Positions 48,458 through 61,320 of a DNA stretch of 64,000 nucleotides are shown piece by piece. Location: contig JAQFVV010012666.1 of NCBI GenBank assembly GCA_028023455.1, positions 997,256-1,061,255 on the forward strand, read 5' to 3'. The notes below the pieces were generated by a model that saw only the letters and a program-made list of their open reading frames with translations, was not told the DNA's origin and made no database searches. Position numbers and translations under genes: made by a program. This stretch comes from Epiperipatus broadwayi. Its lineage: Eukaryota > Onychophora > Udeonychophora > Euonychophora > Peripatidae. How positions within the stretch are numbered: the first letter of the stretch is position 1; every line of letters starts with the position of its first letter.

Positions 48458-49156
48458 CTAATACAATTTTGCTATCATGAATAGTAATATTTAAACAGCA
48501 TTAAACTGTTGGAAATACACTTTGCATTTTAAACACCGCGCTATATAAAATAATTGACTTATTTATAATGAATACTGTGGTACTGGAAATATGTAGATTA
48601 ACGATAATGATAATAATTGGCAAAGTTATGCTAAAATGTTTAATGAAATGTTTTATTGACTCTCATTTAATAAGTTTTCTATTTTTATTGTGTAAAATAA
48701 GGCTGAAACAGAGAAATTATTTATTTTAATACTTTACATTATTAGAATTGCTAGGTACACCAAATTACCTTACCATTCATACCTATAAATGAGTAATAGA
48801 ATGCTTGACTTAATGATATTTGATAATTATTTATCAGAAATGTGTATAAGCATGGAGGACCAAATAACCCTGAACTTAATCATTATTAAATGATATTAAA
48901 TACTGAAAATTTTAGATGGAACAAATTTGAAAATAGCGTGAATCATAAACATTTATTTGGTTGATCTTGCCGAGATTTAGAGATTTTATGACAAATAAAT
49001 TGATTCACATATGTGAAAAAGCTGTTTGTAATTTCTATTAGGAAGCCCTAAAAACATTGGAGATTATTGTTGCTTTGCCAAATTCATGTTTACCCTGCAG
49101 GAGTAATGTTTATATGTTTGGATGTTTTTTATCCATAATTACCATCATGAGCTACG

Positions 49157-49188
<32 letters not shown>

Positions 49189-51018
49189 TCTACTCTTAAA
49201 ATTTCAAGTATGAACTAAAAAAAGAAAAAAAAAAAGGGAACCTTTTTTTAATGATAGAAGGTTTGACATGCATTTCTTCCCATTGCATATGATAGATAGG
49301 TAGATTTTATTTCATTATTAGTTTGATATTAACTTGATTTATTATTATTATTATGTATTCATATGGCTAATCTCCTCTAGAACGTCTCGGAGATTTTGGT
49401 ATAAATTATACCAACCGGTAATATTTTCTTTTGTTGTATTACGTAAAAATGTTATATTCACATGCTCATATTAGTGGTTCAAATGGAATGCTTTATCATT
49501 ATTCGTTAGTTGGTAATGATCAATAAATATATGGAAATATTTATGCCAGTATGGTCGAATGGTCAGGCTTACTTGATAGTATTTACATTAATTTGAAATT
49601 CGATGTTCATAGGGTTTCATAGGTATTAGATTTATTTATAATTTAATTAATGCTAATATAACATTTTATTGCCTGATGTGATTTCGAAAATATTCCATAC
49701 ATGATCATATATTTACGTGTGGGTTCACTATCATAAGCTATTTTATAATAGTTATATTTATGTTTTTTTTGTGTTTCTATCGATTTCGGCTGGTGCTATG
49801 GTTAGAGAGTGTGAAAATTTGAGAGTTTATCTGCTTATGGATTTGTGCTACATAAAATGCATTAAATACCTAAGGTGATTGGAGGGATAATTATGCTATT
49901 CAGATTGAGTAATGCTCCATTTAATTACTTATATATTGAACAATGGGTGGTTGTATATTTCCTTATCATATAGTATATGATGTGATAATTATATTCCTTA
50001 CAGTGAAGTCATAGATGTCCCATTGATACATGATAAGTTGGCTGGGTTTCTCACCATTTGTGTCAGAAGAGTTGGTAGCTACTATGTTGAAAAATTAAGG
50101 TGATGTTTGGAGTCTTGTTAACCTTCACGTGCACATATGTGAATATTTATTTGTTATTATGTTGCTCTTCCTCTCCATTCCATGTAATTGTCATCATGTA
50201 GTATATGTTAGTTATTTCAGATAAAACTTTTAGTGATTTCTATAATGTACTTGAAGTTGGATTAATAATTTAATGATTAGCTCATGATACTGTATGTATT
50301 GTGAAGTTTATTCATTCTGCAAGTAAGTCGATGAAAAATATAATCAATAAATGTGTTATGATTGTGAATTCATAAATGCACACACATTCGGAGATACGAT
50401 AAACTTAAAAATATGAAGAAGTCCATCGCTGGAATTGTAAGTTCTAAGTAGCTTCTCAAATCATATCACCCACATTATCATTATTTCATTTATTATTATT
50501 ACTGCAATTCACCCTCCCGGTGTGAACTTAACATTGGATTACAAAATTTTACTTTATTAAATGCTAATTTTATTAAAATTATGACTTAAATTTATATAGT
50601 AAGTATAAATTTATAGACATACAGAAACAATTTCAATGGCATTAGTTGATTATTTGATAGCACTTTTCTTATTTCTTTGAGAGCACAGGATGAGAATAGA
50701 TGACATAAACATTGGTACGTAAATATATAATTATTTTGTATTGTTAATAATTTGATAAATAGAGTTGGAAATAATATTGCAATAACAGATAAGAGGAAGA
50801 ACCTCCAAATATTAAGTGTATAGGATTTATGTAATTTAAGTGTTATTTAGTCAAGCTTGTAGCTAATACGAAATTAATGTTAAATCATCATCGATGTGTT
50901 TGTAAAATAATGTGTTTTGTAATAAATGTTTGTTGAAGTAATATTCCCTCTGAATTATTTTGCCATGTACGTTCGACCATTTCCCCACACTCATATGTTC
51001 AACATAATATAATTGTAA

Positions 51019-51233
51019 TACTTATCAGTTTAATAGTATATGCAATCTATCTAGATAATACTGAATTAAGGGATCCAAACATTGTATAATGCCAATATAT
51101 AGATTTTACCTTGTTTAAAACTGTATTACTTATCAGTTTAATAGTATACGCCATTTATTTAAATAATACTGAATTAATTGATCCAAACATTGTATAATGC
51201 CAACATATGCATTTTGCCTTGTTTAAAATAGAT
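51019..51233. repeat. Tandem duplication, two copies of about 108 bp
   Basis: Copies at 51019-51126 and 51127-51233 share TACTTATCAGTTTAATAGTA, AATAATACTGAATTAA, GATCCAAACATTGTATAATG and CCTTGTTTAAAA with a few substitutions. No coding potential. Confidence 0.88.
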
Positions 51234-51659
51234 AATGATGTCTGATAAAAAAATGGACCCGATCTCTATCATTGTCTATTTTTTATTTCATTGTACGAAT
51301 TGTCAGTTTCACAATAGTTTTTCATTGCTTAATTATCATCTTATATTAGGATTAATTTATTATTCATATAATAGAGCCCTGAGATTACTTCATCATTTAG
51401 ATAAACATCGTTATAGCTGTCTAATGTAAATCAAATGTCTGTATATTAATTATTGTTACAGTGATCTCCAAACATATTAGATAAGTGGCATGATTGGTTT
51501 GGCATATACTTGGATGGTGGGAGAATTGAACATATCATGATTTTTGATTTAATCCTCAAAATGCTTTCTTTTGATAACATGAGTAAGTACTTATAATATA
51601 ACTAAATAAACATTATATAATTAGTGTTTATAAATGCTCCTCTCACCCCATTTGCATTC

Positions 51660-51880
<221 letters not shown>

Positions 51881-51974
51881 TCAATAGATGGCGTTTTATC
51901 AAAAACACCATCAAGTGTATGTTTGTTTACATAAACATCAGAGTAAGCATTCACTAGCTCTATCATTAGTTCCA

Positions 51975-52019
51975 CCTTCAGATCATGATTTCAAGCTGAT
52001 TTGCTATCATCAGTGAAGG
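51975..52019 (-). ncRNA. Hammerhead ribozyme motif, copy B
   Basis: Identical in sequence to the copy at 52381-52425 but on the minus strand, with all core positions consensus. See that entry for the fold. Confidence 0.78.
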
Positions 52020-52380
52020 ACAGGAATAAGAAACTAGATCTAAACACTAACTCTGAGCATTTATGAAATAATTTCTATTCAGCTTGAAAGAGTGAATTTT
52101 TTTAGACATGTAATGTTTTCAAACTCAGCATAGCAAGCCAGATAGATATATGGGTCTGATATCAGTTCAGTATCACCACATAGTAGAATCTTCTGCAATA
52201 TATATCATTGCAAGAAAACTTCCAAAGGTACATTTATGAAAACAAAAAAACAAGTTAAACTAGCTAACGCTTGTGTTTGAAGACATTACATGTCTAAAAA
52301 AATTCACGCTTGCAAGCTGAATAGAAATTGTTTCATAAAACGCTCAGAGTTAGTGTTCAGATCTAGTTTCTTATTCCTGT

Positions 52381-52425
52381 CCTTCACTGATGATAGCAAA
52401 TCAGCTTGAAATCATGATCTGAAGG
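52381..52425 (+). ncRNA. Hammerhead ribozyme motif, copy A, intact core
   Basis: Stem I is CCTTCA (52381-52386) with TGAAGG (52420-52425), six pairs. The core CTGATGA is at 52387-52393. Stem II is AGC/GCT (52395-52397, 52404-52406) with a T-T flank and a six-base loop. GAAA is at 52408-52411. Stem III is three pairs, A52411-T52418 to C52413-G52416, with a two-base loop. Cleavage is predicted after C52419. The minimal stem III means activity probably needs a dimer or tertiary help, as is known for PLE and retrozyme hammerheads. Confidence 0.78.
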
Positions 52426-52604
52426 TGGAACTAACGATAGAGATAGTGAATGCTTACTCTGATGTTTATGTAAACAAACATACGCTTGATGATGTTTTTG
52501 ATAAAACGCCATCTATTGATCATAAATACAAGTGTTAGCAAGTTTACCTTGTTTTTTTGTTTTTCATATGTATATATTAAAAAGTCACACAAATTTATGT
52601 GGAA

Positions 52605-54429
52605 AAGTATCATCAACCATTATCAAACCAATGCAGTCTCCAAGTTCAATCCTTATTCTCCAATTTTTAGCTTCTTTTCTCCACATCACCTCTGCACACT
52701 TTCTAATTTCATCCAAGCATCTCACATGTTGTCAGTTTCTGCATCTTTTGCAATCTCTTATAATATAGTTTATGATTTCTATTGTCCATGTATTATCATC
52801 TCTTCTAGCAATATGACCAGACCAACTTCAATTATTTAATTTTTTCACTGAAGTCATTAACACCTATTTGTTCTCTTACCCATACAATGTGTTTTTGATC
52901 TCTTCTTGTTACTCCCAACATGCATCTCTCCATACTTCTTTGAGTAGTCTGAAGTCTATGTAATACTCTTCTATTAAGTGTCAAAGTCTCAGATTTATAA
53001 GTAAGAACTGGTAAAACACATTTGTTAAAAATCTTCATTTTCAAACCCATAGGCATATTTGTTTTAGTATCAAGTTATTTCTACCAAAAGCACTGCAATC
53101 AAGTTTAATTCTATGATTAATTTTATCCATTATGTTTCCATCTGTATTAATAATCTGACCAAGGTATTTGTGACTGTTAACTTCTTCTAATTGATCATAA
53201 TCAATCTTTATTATCATATTTTGAGCAAATCAATTAAGCATTACTTTATTATTTTTAACATTTATCTTTAGGACTACTTTCCTACTTTCAACTGACCACT
53301 GCAACATTTCCTGAAGATCTGAAGCATTATTTACAAAAACAACTGCACCATCTGCAAAATTGTAATGATTTAAATAATCTCAATTTACTTTCACTCCTTT
53401 ACTTTCCCATTTTAATCCATAAACTACTTCATGCAGCAAGGCTGTAAAAAGTTTAAAGATATGGAGTCACATTGTGTTACACCCTTCTCAATATTTACTT
53501 TTACTGTATCATTATGTAATCTAATTGTTGCTGCTGCATTTTTATAAATATTCTTTAAAATATGACAATATCCTGGATCTATACCTTGATGATCCAATGT
53601 TTTAATCACTGAAAAAATGTTTGTAGAATCAAATTTTTTTCATAATCTACAAATCTAGAACATAATGGCAACTCATATTCATTTGTCATTTCTTTAACTT
53701 CTCTCAATACCTGAATGTGATCTACTGTTCTAAAACCATTTTTAAATCCAGCTTGTATCCCTTGGTTGGTAGAAATCCAATGTTCTCTGTAAACGAGTTG
53801 TAATTATCTTGGCAAAAAAATTGTATAAAATTGATAAAAGGCTGATAGATCTGTAATTTCTAATATCTTATTTATCAACTTTTTTAAATACTAATATTAT
53901 TACTGCATTCTTTCAATCATCTGGTACAACTTTATCATTAAGACATTTGGTATATAACAGGTATATAACACTGCTAAAAAAAATCTATTTCTTCACCTGC
54001 TTCTTTTAAAATATCAATTATAATTCCATCATTACTTAGAGCCTTTCCTTTCTTCATACATTTAATTGCATATCTCACTTCTTTATTTAAAATTCCGGCT
54101 AATTAGGAAGATGTAATAGATATAGGAGGTACTTGTACTTTATTACTCTATAATTATTGATAAAACTCTTCTAACCAATTCATGATCTCACATCTCTTTT
54201 TATAATCTATTTTTTTTCTTAATACAGATATAATTTCTTTACCAATACCAACATGTTGTTTTACACTCTTGAGACTTTTATTCTTTTCTATTGCTTTTTT
54301 TGCTAGTTCACAGTTATACTTTCTTATATCATATTCAACTCTTTTCCACACCATTTTACAAAATTCGAGATATTCAATCCTTTTTAATGCATCATTTTTG
54401 TATGTTTTCATGTATCTTCTTTTCTTCAT
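52605..54429 (-). pseudogene. RTE reverse transcriptase and C-terminal domain, disrupted
   Basis: Blocks in order: a helical connecting segment (YDIRKYNCELAKKAIEKNKS), then HQGIDPGYCHILKNIYKNAA and IEKGVTQCDSIS (RT motif usually KGVRQGD, here Gly to Cys). The palm motif reads FADGAVVFVNN, where the second catalytic Asp of FADD is Gly. Then come LPVLTYKSETLTLNRR, RLQTTQRSMERCMLGVTRRD and the tail GHIARRDDNTWTI with RCLDEIRKCAEVMWRKEAKN. Families containing these blocks are RTE/BovB-like. Multiple frames are needed to read it. Confidence 0.86.
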
Positions 54430-54557
54430 AAATTTCTCTAGTCTCAGTAGAAATTTTATTGGTCAATTGCTGCTTTTTTTTACCAGCTAACTTTGTTGCA
54501 GTTTTTAAAAGTGTATCCGTTATTTTCATATTAATTTCATTCAAATCTGAATCATGT

Positions 54558-55440
54558 TCAAAATCTACTAATACTTGAAACCGATTTGTAAGTTCTAAAT
54601 TTAAATTCATTAGAATATTTCTGAAGATTAGGAATATCAACTGAAATTATTGTTTGTCTTAATAATTTTTGTCTCTCTAGTTTTGCATTAACACATATCT
54701 TATATCTTAGTAATCGATAATCACTTCCTGTCGTAAATTTATTAAGAACATTACAATCTTGAAATATGTATTTTCTGTTAGTCATATTATAATCCATTTC
54801 TGCTGTACCTTCATTTGGATGCTTCCATGACCATTTTTTTTAACATTTTTCTCAAAAAATGATTCTTGATTTAAAATCTTTTCTTTTTCTGCAAATTCCA
54901 CAAGTCTATGTCATCTCTCATTTTTCACCATAACCAAAATTATGTACAACACTTTCATGTTTCATTTGTTTATTAATTCTAGCATTAAAGTCTCCCATAA
55001 GAATTTTAAAATGTTGTTTACTCTGATCAAAGCCTTTTGTACATCCATATAAAAATCTTCTACTACTTCATCACTATGAGAACTTGTTGGGGCATAAACC
55101 TGAGTTATCTGCATTTGGTATCTGCTATTAAGTTGTATAACTAATCTTGCCACGGTGTCCGATACACCATCAATCTCCACAATGTTGTTCTTCCAATTTT
55201 ATTTATAATGAATTCTACTCCAATTATATTTCCAATATTTCTGGTGTTATACTAAAGTACATGTCCCTTTTATAAATCAAATGACTCTTCACGTTTTCTT
55301 CTAACTTCACAAAGTCCAATAATGAACCCTTTAATATAAGATAGTTCTTCTTATTCTTGTTCTTCATTGAAAGTGATCTGCAGTTAAATGTACTTAAACA
55401 AATAGTCATCATGAAATGGCAGCCTGTGTTCACAATCAAG
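54558..55440 (-). pseudogene. RTE APE-type endonuclease, disrupted
   Basis: The minus strand shows the N-terminal block STFNCRSLSMKN, later VARLVIQLNSRYQMQITQVY followed by APTSSHSDEVVEDFY, a decayed copy of the DFNA motif (FLWETLMLELINK), and TGSDYRLLRYKI, in which the usual SDH histidine is tyrosine. AP endonuclease-like domains nick target DNA in LINEs. Loss of the catalytic GDFN and SDH residues, plus frame changes, indicates an inactive copy. Confidence 0.82.
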
Positions 55441-58400
55441 AGATTCTTAGCTCCCTCCTCTGGCCACCAATCACTGTCTTGGTTGGTGACTTTACAGCCT
55501 CCTGGAAATAAGGGACATTATTTATTTTTGTCTGTCATAATTGTATATATGTATTGGAAAAGTATTTATCATTTACACAAACATTCATTCTGCCTTATCA
55601 GGCAACTGATAAGAAATACCATGGTGTTTCTTGATTATGAACACATAGGTAAAACACAAATAAACTCACCACACATGGAGCAACCCATCTATGTTCATAT
55701 ACTGTATAAATAACCACATAGTAATAAGAGCTCCAATGACAAGAACTTATGGATTGTACATTAGGATATTGCCCTGCTCAGTTCTTTTAAGGCCTCCAAG
55801 ATGAATCAAATGGTCACTTTTCCGTTAGCAGTAAACATCTTTCTGCAGCACATATATATATTCTAACCTAATTAATAAATTCTATATTTAATATTTAGAA
55901 ATTTCTAATATTTCTAACCCAGTAAAGAAATTCTATTATTATATCTAGAAACTTATTTTATTTCTTTTATTGATATAATTAATTATATTATCTTGCACTT
56001 GTGCCACTAATCTTTCTATCTGGTTGTTGTTAAGGCAACCAAAATAAAAGCAACATATCTATTAAATTTCCAAGATGATCTAAAATACTTTTCATATAAT
56101 ACAATTGTACATACAATTCTCTTCAGCTATGCCACGATTGTAATCATAACAATAATTGATCACATTAATTTAAAGAATAATTATAATAATATTAATCTCA
56201 GGGTTCTTTGTTTCATGTAAGGAAATGCTCGGCAGTATTGTGTTGTTGCATATGACTGGCATTCTGGTCGGCTATAGGAAACATTTATTTTTACTTAAAT
56301 TCAATGTGTCTTCATCTCTCATATCCACTGCTATATTATTTAAAGAGATGATAATTCTATTCAATAATGACGTATAATTTTGAATAATACAGCCCCTTTA
56401 TCCAGAATCTTAGTCAGAATAATAAAAAGACAAGGGTGCTTTTTGTGTCCTTCCATCATCCATGGCAACACAATAATTTAACTAAGATTTATTACTTAGA
56501 CAATTTAACTAAATGTGAATGGAATAATGTGCAGTCAAAGTTAATGGTTTGGGAATAAATTCATTTTTACACACACAAAAAAAAATGTTTAGTCTGAAGT
56601 TTGCAACTCCATAAATAATTATCATTAAACTGAAATATAATGACATATTCCGATCTGCTTAACTTTATTTATCTGGTATCTTAAGTTTTTAAGAATTTGG
56701 AATGATTTCGGACTCAAGAAAAGGTTTTGCAAATATTGTGCAAACACTTATATTTAGCATATAAAAACAAAAAAAAATGAATCTACAACAAATTTTAACA
56801 AGACTATAATTTATTATCACAAAAAAAAAAAAACTATATGAACATTTATTCAATAATCCCATAGTAATACAAAAATATAAAATGTAACTGACATTAATCT
56901 GTATACTCTTTTGGTTATGGATTAAAATTACAACTTCACCTGTTTGCAATCATGCAAATTGACTACTAAAAGTACATATCATTACCAAAACATTAATTTA
57001 TAAGTTTGGTAAACTTTGTATAAGCTTTTACTTAATTATTGACTAACTATTTTTGTTTTAAAATAATTAATATGATCATATGCAATACGCAAAATACTAA
57101 ATTTATTTCTAATACATTGTATTCATTTATGGTTTTTAATTGGAAAACCTATTCTAATTATGGGCCAGTTATCAGAAGTCACACTTACCATCTTACATTT
57201 AACTTAATGCCAACTTAAGTTATGATACCAATTTTATTCATACGTATACTTTTGAAATATGAGTATTATTTAATTAATAACCAGAATTAAATATTGCATT
57301 TGAATATTCCTTCCGTAAATAAGCGTTTTAAATTACGCAATTTTAATTACTTTCTCCATTGATTTACTTGTCAAATACTAGCAATATTTAGCAGCACAAT
57401 ACAGATATCGACCCTAGTTACTAACGCACTATTTATACTAAAGTGGATCTTGAGGAACTAACACCTCCAATATAACCTTTATCTTGCCCGAACTTTGAAA
57501 ATTAAGCACAATAATCAACACCTTCCATGGTAAAGCTATCTTTATTTTCACATGAGGAATATGGAATAACCACGAAGGTTTGTAAAGTAATCTACTACAT
57601 TAAAATATTTTGGTGGTTTCTTGCCTCTTACGTGGGCATAAAAACGAACACACACCAAGTATAATCCTCTCCAGGGATGTAAACGAATGCAGCATACTAC
57701 ATGCTAAATAAATTCTTGATCGTCCTATCTATGAGAATCGATCACTTGGGCTATAAACATACCCGAACATTATATTTAAAATCTTCCTCTCATGGAAAAC
57801 AAAGCTTTTGGGGAGATCATTTTTCATCCCACAAAATAAATACATTATAATTATTACCTATGCGAATATTAAGCATATACCAATGCTATATCTGTGCAGG
57901 ATAAGTAAATACACTAATCATAATAAACTTATGTTACCGGGTATACTTTGATCAACATCTGAAATCAATGGACATCATAGAATAAAAGTATAATAATTTT
58001 AATTTTAAATAAAGGAACATTCAAAAATAGTTGGTAGGATACTATCTTAAACCAAATAAAGTGGATGTGTTATTAAAGAATAAATGGGAATAAATCCCTT
58101 AATTAATATAGTATAAATTCGGTTCGAACTTTAAACAAGAAATATCTCGTTATAGCATTTTTTTTTTTTTAGTTACTTCTGATAATTTTCAATATTTATT
58201 TTACCCATTAAATATCTAAATATTTTTCTTTACGTGCCTAACATACAATGTTTACATCTACAATTGCATGTAATAATCAAAACATATTTTATAGAAATTT
58301 TTTTTTTTTGTGTTAAATATAAACTTAACCTATAGTAATTATATTAAAACATACCTTTGTTATTACAAGGCTATTAAATATCACTTGACCATACAGATTT

Positions 58401-60226
58401 TAATCTATGTGATATAAAAAAAAAAAAAAAAACATATAATTTTACAAATTAGTTTAAAAAATCATTAATTAACAAATGCCTATTATCTCATTAGAAAAAT
58501 GTTTTTCTGTGAGCAATTTGTCCAGGTGAAGAGCTTTATCCAGTCTTATTTTACGAAGCATTTTTAAAAACAATAAACACATTTTATTTATCTTTTTTTT
58601 TTTTCTTAATGAAAAGTTTTCTTTTATTTCGTGCTTCTAATAAATTAGGTAAAGAAAAATATAGCAGAACTGAAGATTAATTCTCACTTGAATTAAACTA
58701 CTACAATTTTGGGATCCAAGAAAATAAAATATACATATTCTAACATAACGAACAGTTGACGATAGACGATAAACATACACAATATTTTTTTTCTTTCTTT
58801 CTTTTATTGACGAGACGTATATTTATGAGCTAGCTTACTTATGGACAAAAATGCGCAATTTTCCGAGAGATTATTATGATAATAACTGCAGTCAATTTAC
58901 GTGTACAGGAAGTTTTAATAATTCCAAATGATGTATAATATAATATATCATTTAATTTTATGATTAAGTCACTAAGATATTTGGTTTTTGTTCATACTCT
59001 AGGAATTATAATTTCTAACAGTAACTTCTCCGTAAGAATGCCCCTATATAACTTTTCCTATATTTACTCTGAGAAAGTTTATATATTTTTTTTATACAGG
59101 TGCATAATTTAATCTTATGATGATTATTATTATTTTTAGACAATTCTTGATGAATAAAACATATTTTAACGTATGTAACTACATTAGGCAGACAATATTG
59201 AGAAAGAGCGCGAAAATATTTCTAGTTGATTTTCCTTGGTTTCAAAATATTTCTTTCAATTATTATTATTTTTTTTATACCAAGAAAATATCAATAAATG
59301 ACATAAAGTTAATAAATAATTAATCTTTTCTTGGAAATCGCTTCTTTTCCTTAATTTAGATATAATAGAATTTTTCGTGACTCTTTTAGTTAACTCTGTC
59401 ATTTTTGAACTTTAGCGTGAGACAATAAATTTTTAAGTATAAAAGGTCTTTAAATAGGTAGATGGCACAGAAAATCAGGATATCTTATCAAAAGATTTTA
59501 GCCACACATCATATTATTATTTTACTTTGATTACATTTATTTCTGCAAAATAAAAATGAAAAAATTGAGTTACCAAATTTCAGCACTGTTCCTTCCTTGA
59601 AAACTAAAAGCAGACTATATTTTTCCAAAAAAAAAAAAAGAACTTGATTATAATTGGTTGTTTCGTTTTGTTGTTCTTTTTTTTTTTTTTTTTTTTAGCG
59701 ACCTCTTCCAGAAAAATAATCATTTGATTATAACATAAACAAAAGAAAAGAAAAAAAAACCCATTACAATCATATAGTTTTGGTATTATTTACCTGGATT
59801 ACAAAGTAATTTGACAATATAAAAAAAAATAATAAATACATTAAATTAACAATCAGTGATGTATAATTCTTTAAACATTATATATATAAAAAAAAACTAC
59901 CAGAAGTTATTGTGCTTTATGATAAGACACTCATTCACTCTCCCCTCTACCCATCCAAAATCAATTACTGTTTAGCTTTTATACCATATTAATTTGCTCT
60001 AATTATTAATATCTCAATTAAATTATTCATGTTCTCTCTTTAAGAATGACATTGAGTTATTAAATCTATTAGTTATTCACCCAAAACATGCCAAAGTGAG
60101 TGAATAGCATACTTTATTAATCAATTATTACTATTGTTATTTTATCTTTTTATTTCTTTAAAGAATAGCATTGTTTTCCTGCAGAAATAATGCCAAGTAA
60201 ACCAAGTGTCAATAACACTAGGTTAC
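55441..60226. other. Non-coding AT-rich stretch
   Basis: No gene is supported. It includes the second copy of the dispersed motif at about 57788-57835 and several A and T tracts (58160, 58430, 59690). Short frames are chance ORFs. Confidence 0.45.
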
Positions 60227-60277
60227 TATATATATATATATATATATATATGTAAATATCGATAAGTCTATCTATAT

Positions 60278-60325
<48 letters not shown>
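60227..60325. repeat. Two (TA)n arrays with a short spacer
   Basis: (TA)n at 60227-60251 and 60279-60325. The second is framed by TATCCTATAT and ATATAGGA, so it extends into a perfect dyad. Confidence 0.95.
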
Positions 60326-60327
<2 letters not shown>

Positions 60328-60329
60328 AT

Positions 60330-61320
60330 GGGGGTATTGAAAATAGAAAGATGTGATCCTGTGGTGATGTCAAATCATTATCACTCCCAGTCAATTTAAA
60401 ATCCATACTTTACAAAAGTATATATAAGTAATATAGTATTTTAAAAGCAGCATGAGATAATGAGAATCTCTGTGAGATCATTGAGAGATCAGCCAGTTAA
60501 AATAAACATAATTATCAACCAGCTTTACAAAGTAAAAATCAGTAATAAAATAAACATTCATCCTTAATGATCAATCAATCAAACTGCATCAGAATAAAAT
60601 CAACAGTCCATCTTGTGGCTGGATTTGAACAATAAAAAATGGATATCAACAGTCAACCTTGTGACTGGATTGGAAATGGATCTTCTGTAGACTAGGCTAA
60701 CTTTTGAGGCTTTGCCAGCTAGGAAAATTATTTAAACATAACTTTGGAGGCACAAACTAAATGCTAATTCATTAGAATACATAAGCAGAAAATCTAAACA
60801 ATAATGCTGGGATACAAAAACATGCTGATCATCATCAATGCTCTAGCCACTTGTTTGGCCATCTAATGGGCTTTAAACATTATTCTCTTTAGTGCCAACC
60901 AGGATGATGATTGATCATTGCTGGATATTCTAAAAGCACTAATCCCCATGCACAAATCTAGCTCGGAGAACATAAGCTGTATTACTGTTTGTGACCAACA
61001 GATTATGAAAATGTTAATAACAATAAAAATCACATTTAAGGTTTATAGGTTAAGGGTTCTGATTTTGAATGAAATACAATAATAAAAGTCATTACACTGT
61101 AATTTACAATATTATTACAAAATTCAAGTTATCACAATAATTTACATAATTACTATTTAAAATTCAAATTATTACTATGGTTTACATATATATGTGCACA
61201 GACTCACAATTTATAATATACAATTAATATTCAATAGCCAAATGATTAAAATTTGCATATATGTCCTATTAGTCAAGCATTGACATATATGCACACACAG
61301 ATTATTTATAAATTTAATTT
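60330..61320 (-). other. Probable 3' flank of the right-edge LINE
   Basis: The segment follows the LINE coding part on the minus strand and is more complex than intergenic DNA. It contains a short direct repeat, TCAACAGTCCATCTTGTG and TCAACAGTCAACCTTGTG, about 48 bp apart near 60600-60670. No poly-A or microsatellite tail is clearly assigned, so its end is uncertain. Confidence 0.35.

Larger units (their letters stand above)
45483..51659. other. Long non-coding AT-rich stretch with two (TA)n arrays
   Basis: No gene is supported. (TA)n at 48372-48455 and 49157-49185. A segment near 45920-45960 in inverse orientation weakly resembles the dispersed motif at 19311 and 57788. The tandem duplication at 51019-51233 is listed separately. 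Confidence 0.45.
52604..55440 (-). mobile_element. RTE-type LINE, nearly full length, decayed
   Basis: On the minus strand pieces of the single RTE ORF occur in the right order: APE endonuclease (about 55440-54950), a connecting region (54800-54150), the reverse transcriptase (about 54110-53300) and the RTE C-terminus (53056-52605). The element ends with GGTTGATGATA near 52606. It is nested beside the hammerhead repeat but not inside a recognisable gene. Numerous stops and frameshifts make it inactive. Its C-terminus is close to the small RTE insertion at 11365-11592, so one RTE family accounts for both. Confidence 0.88.
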
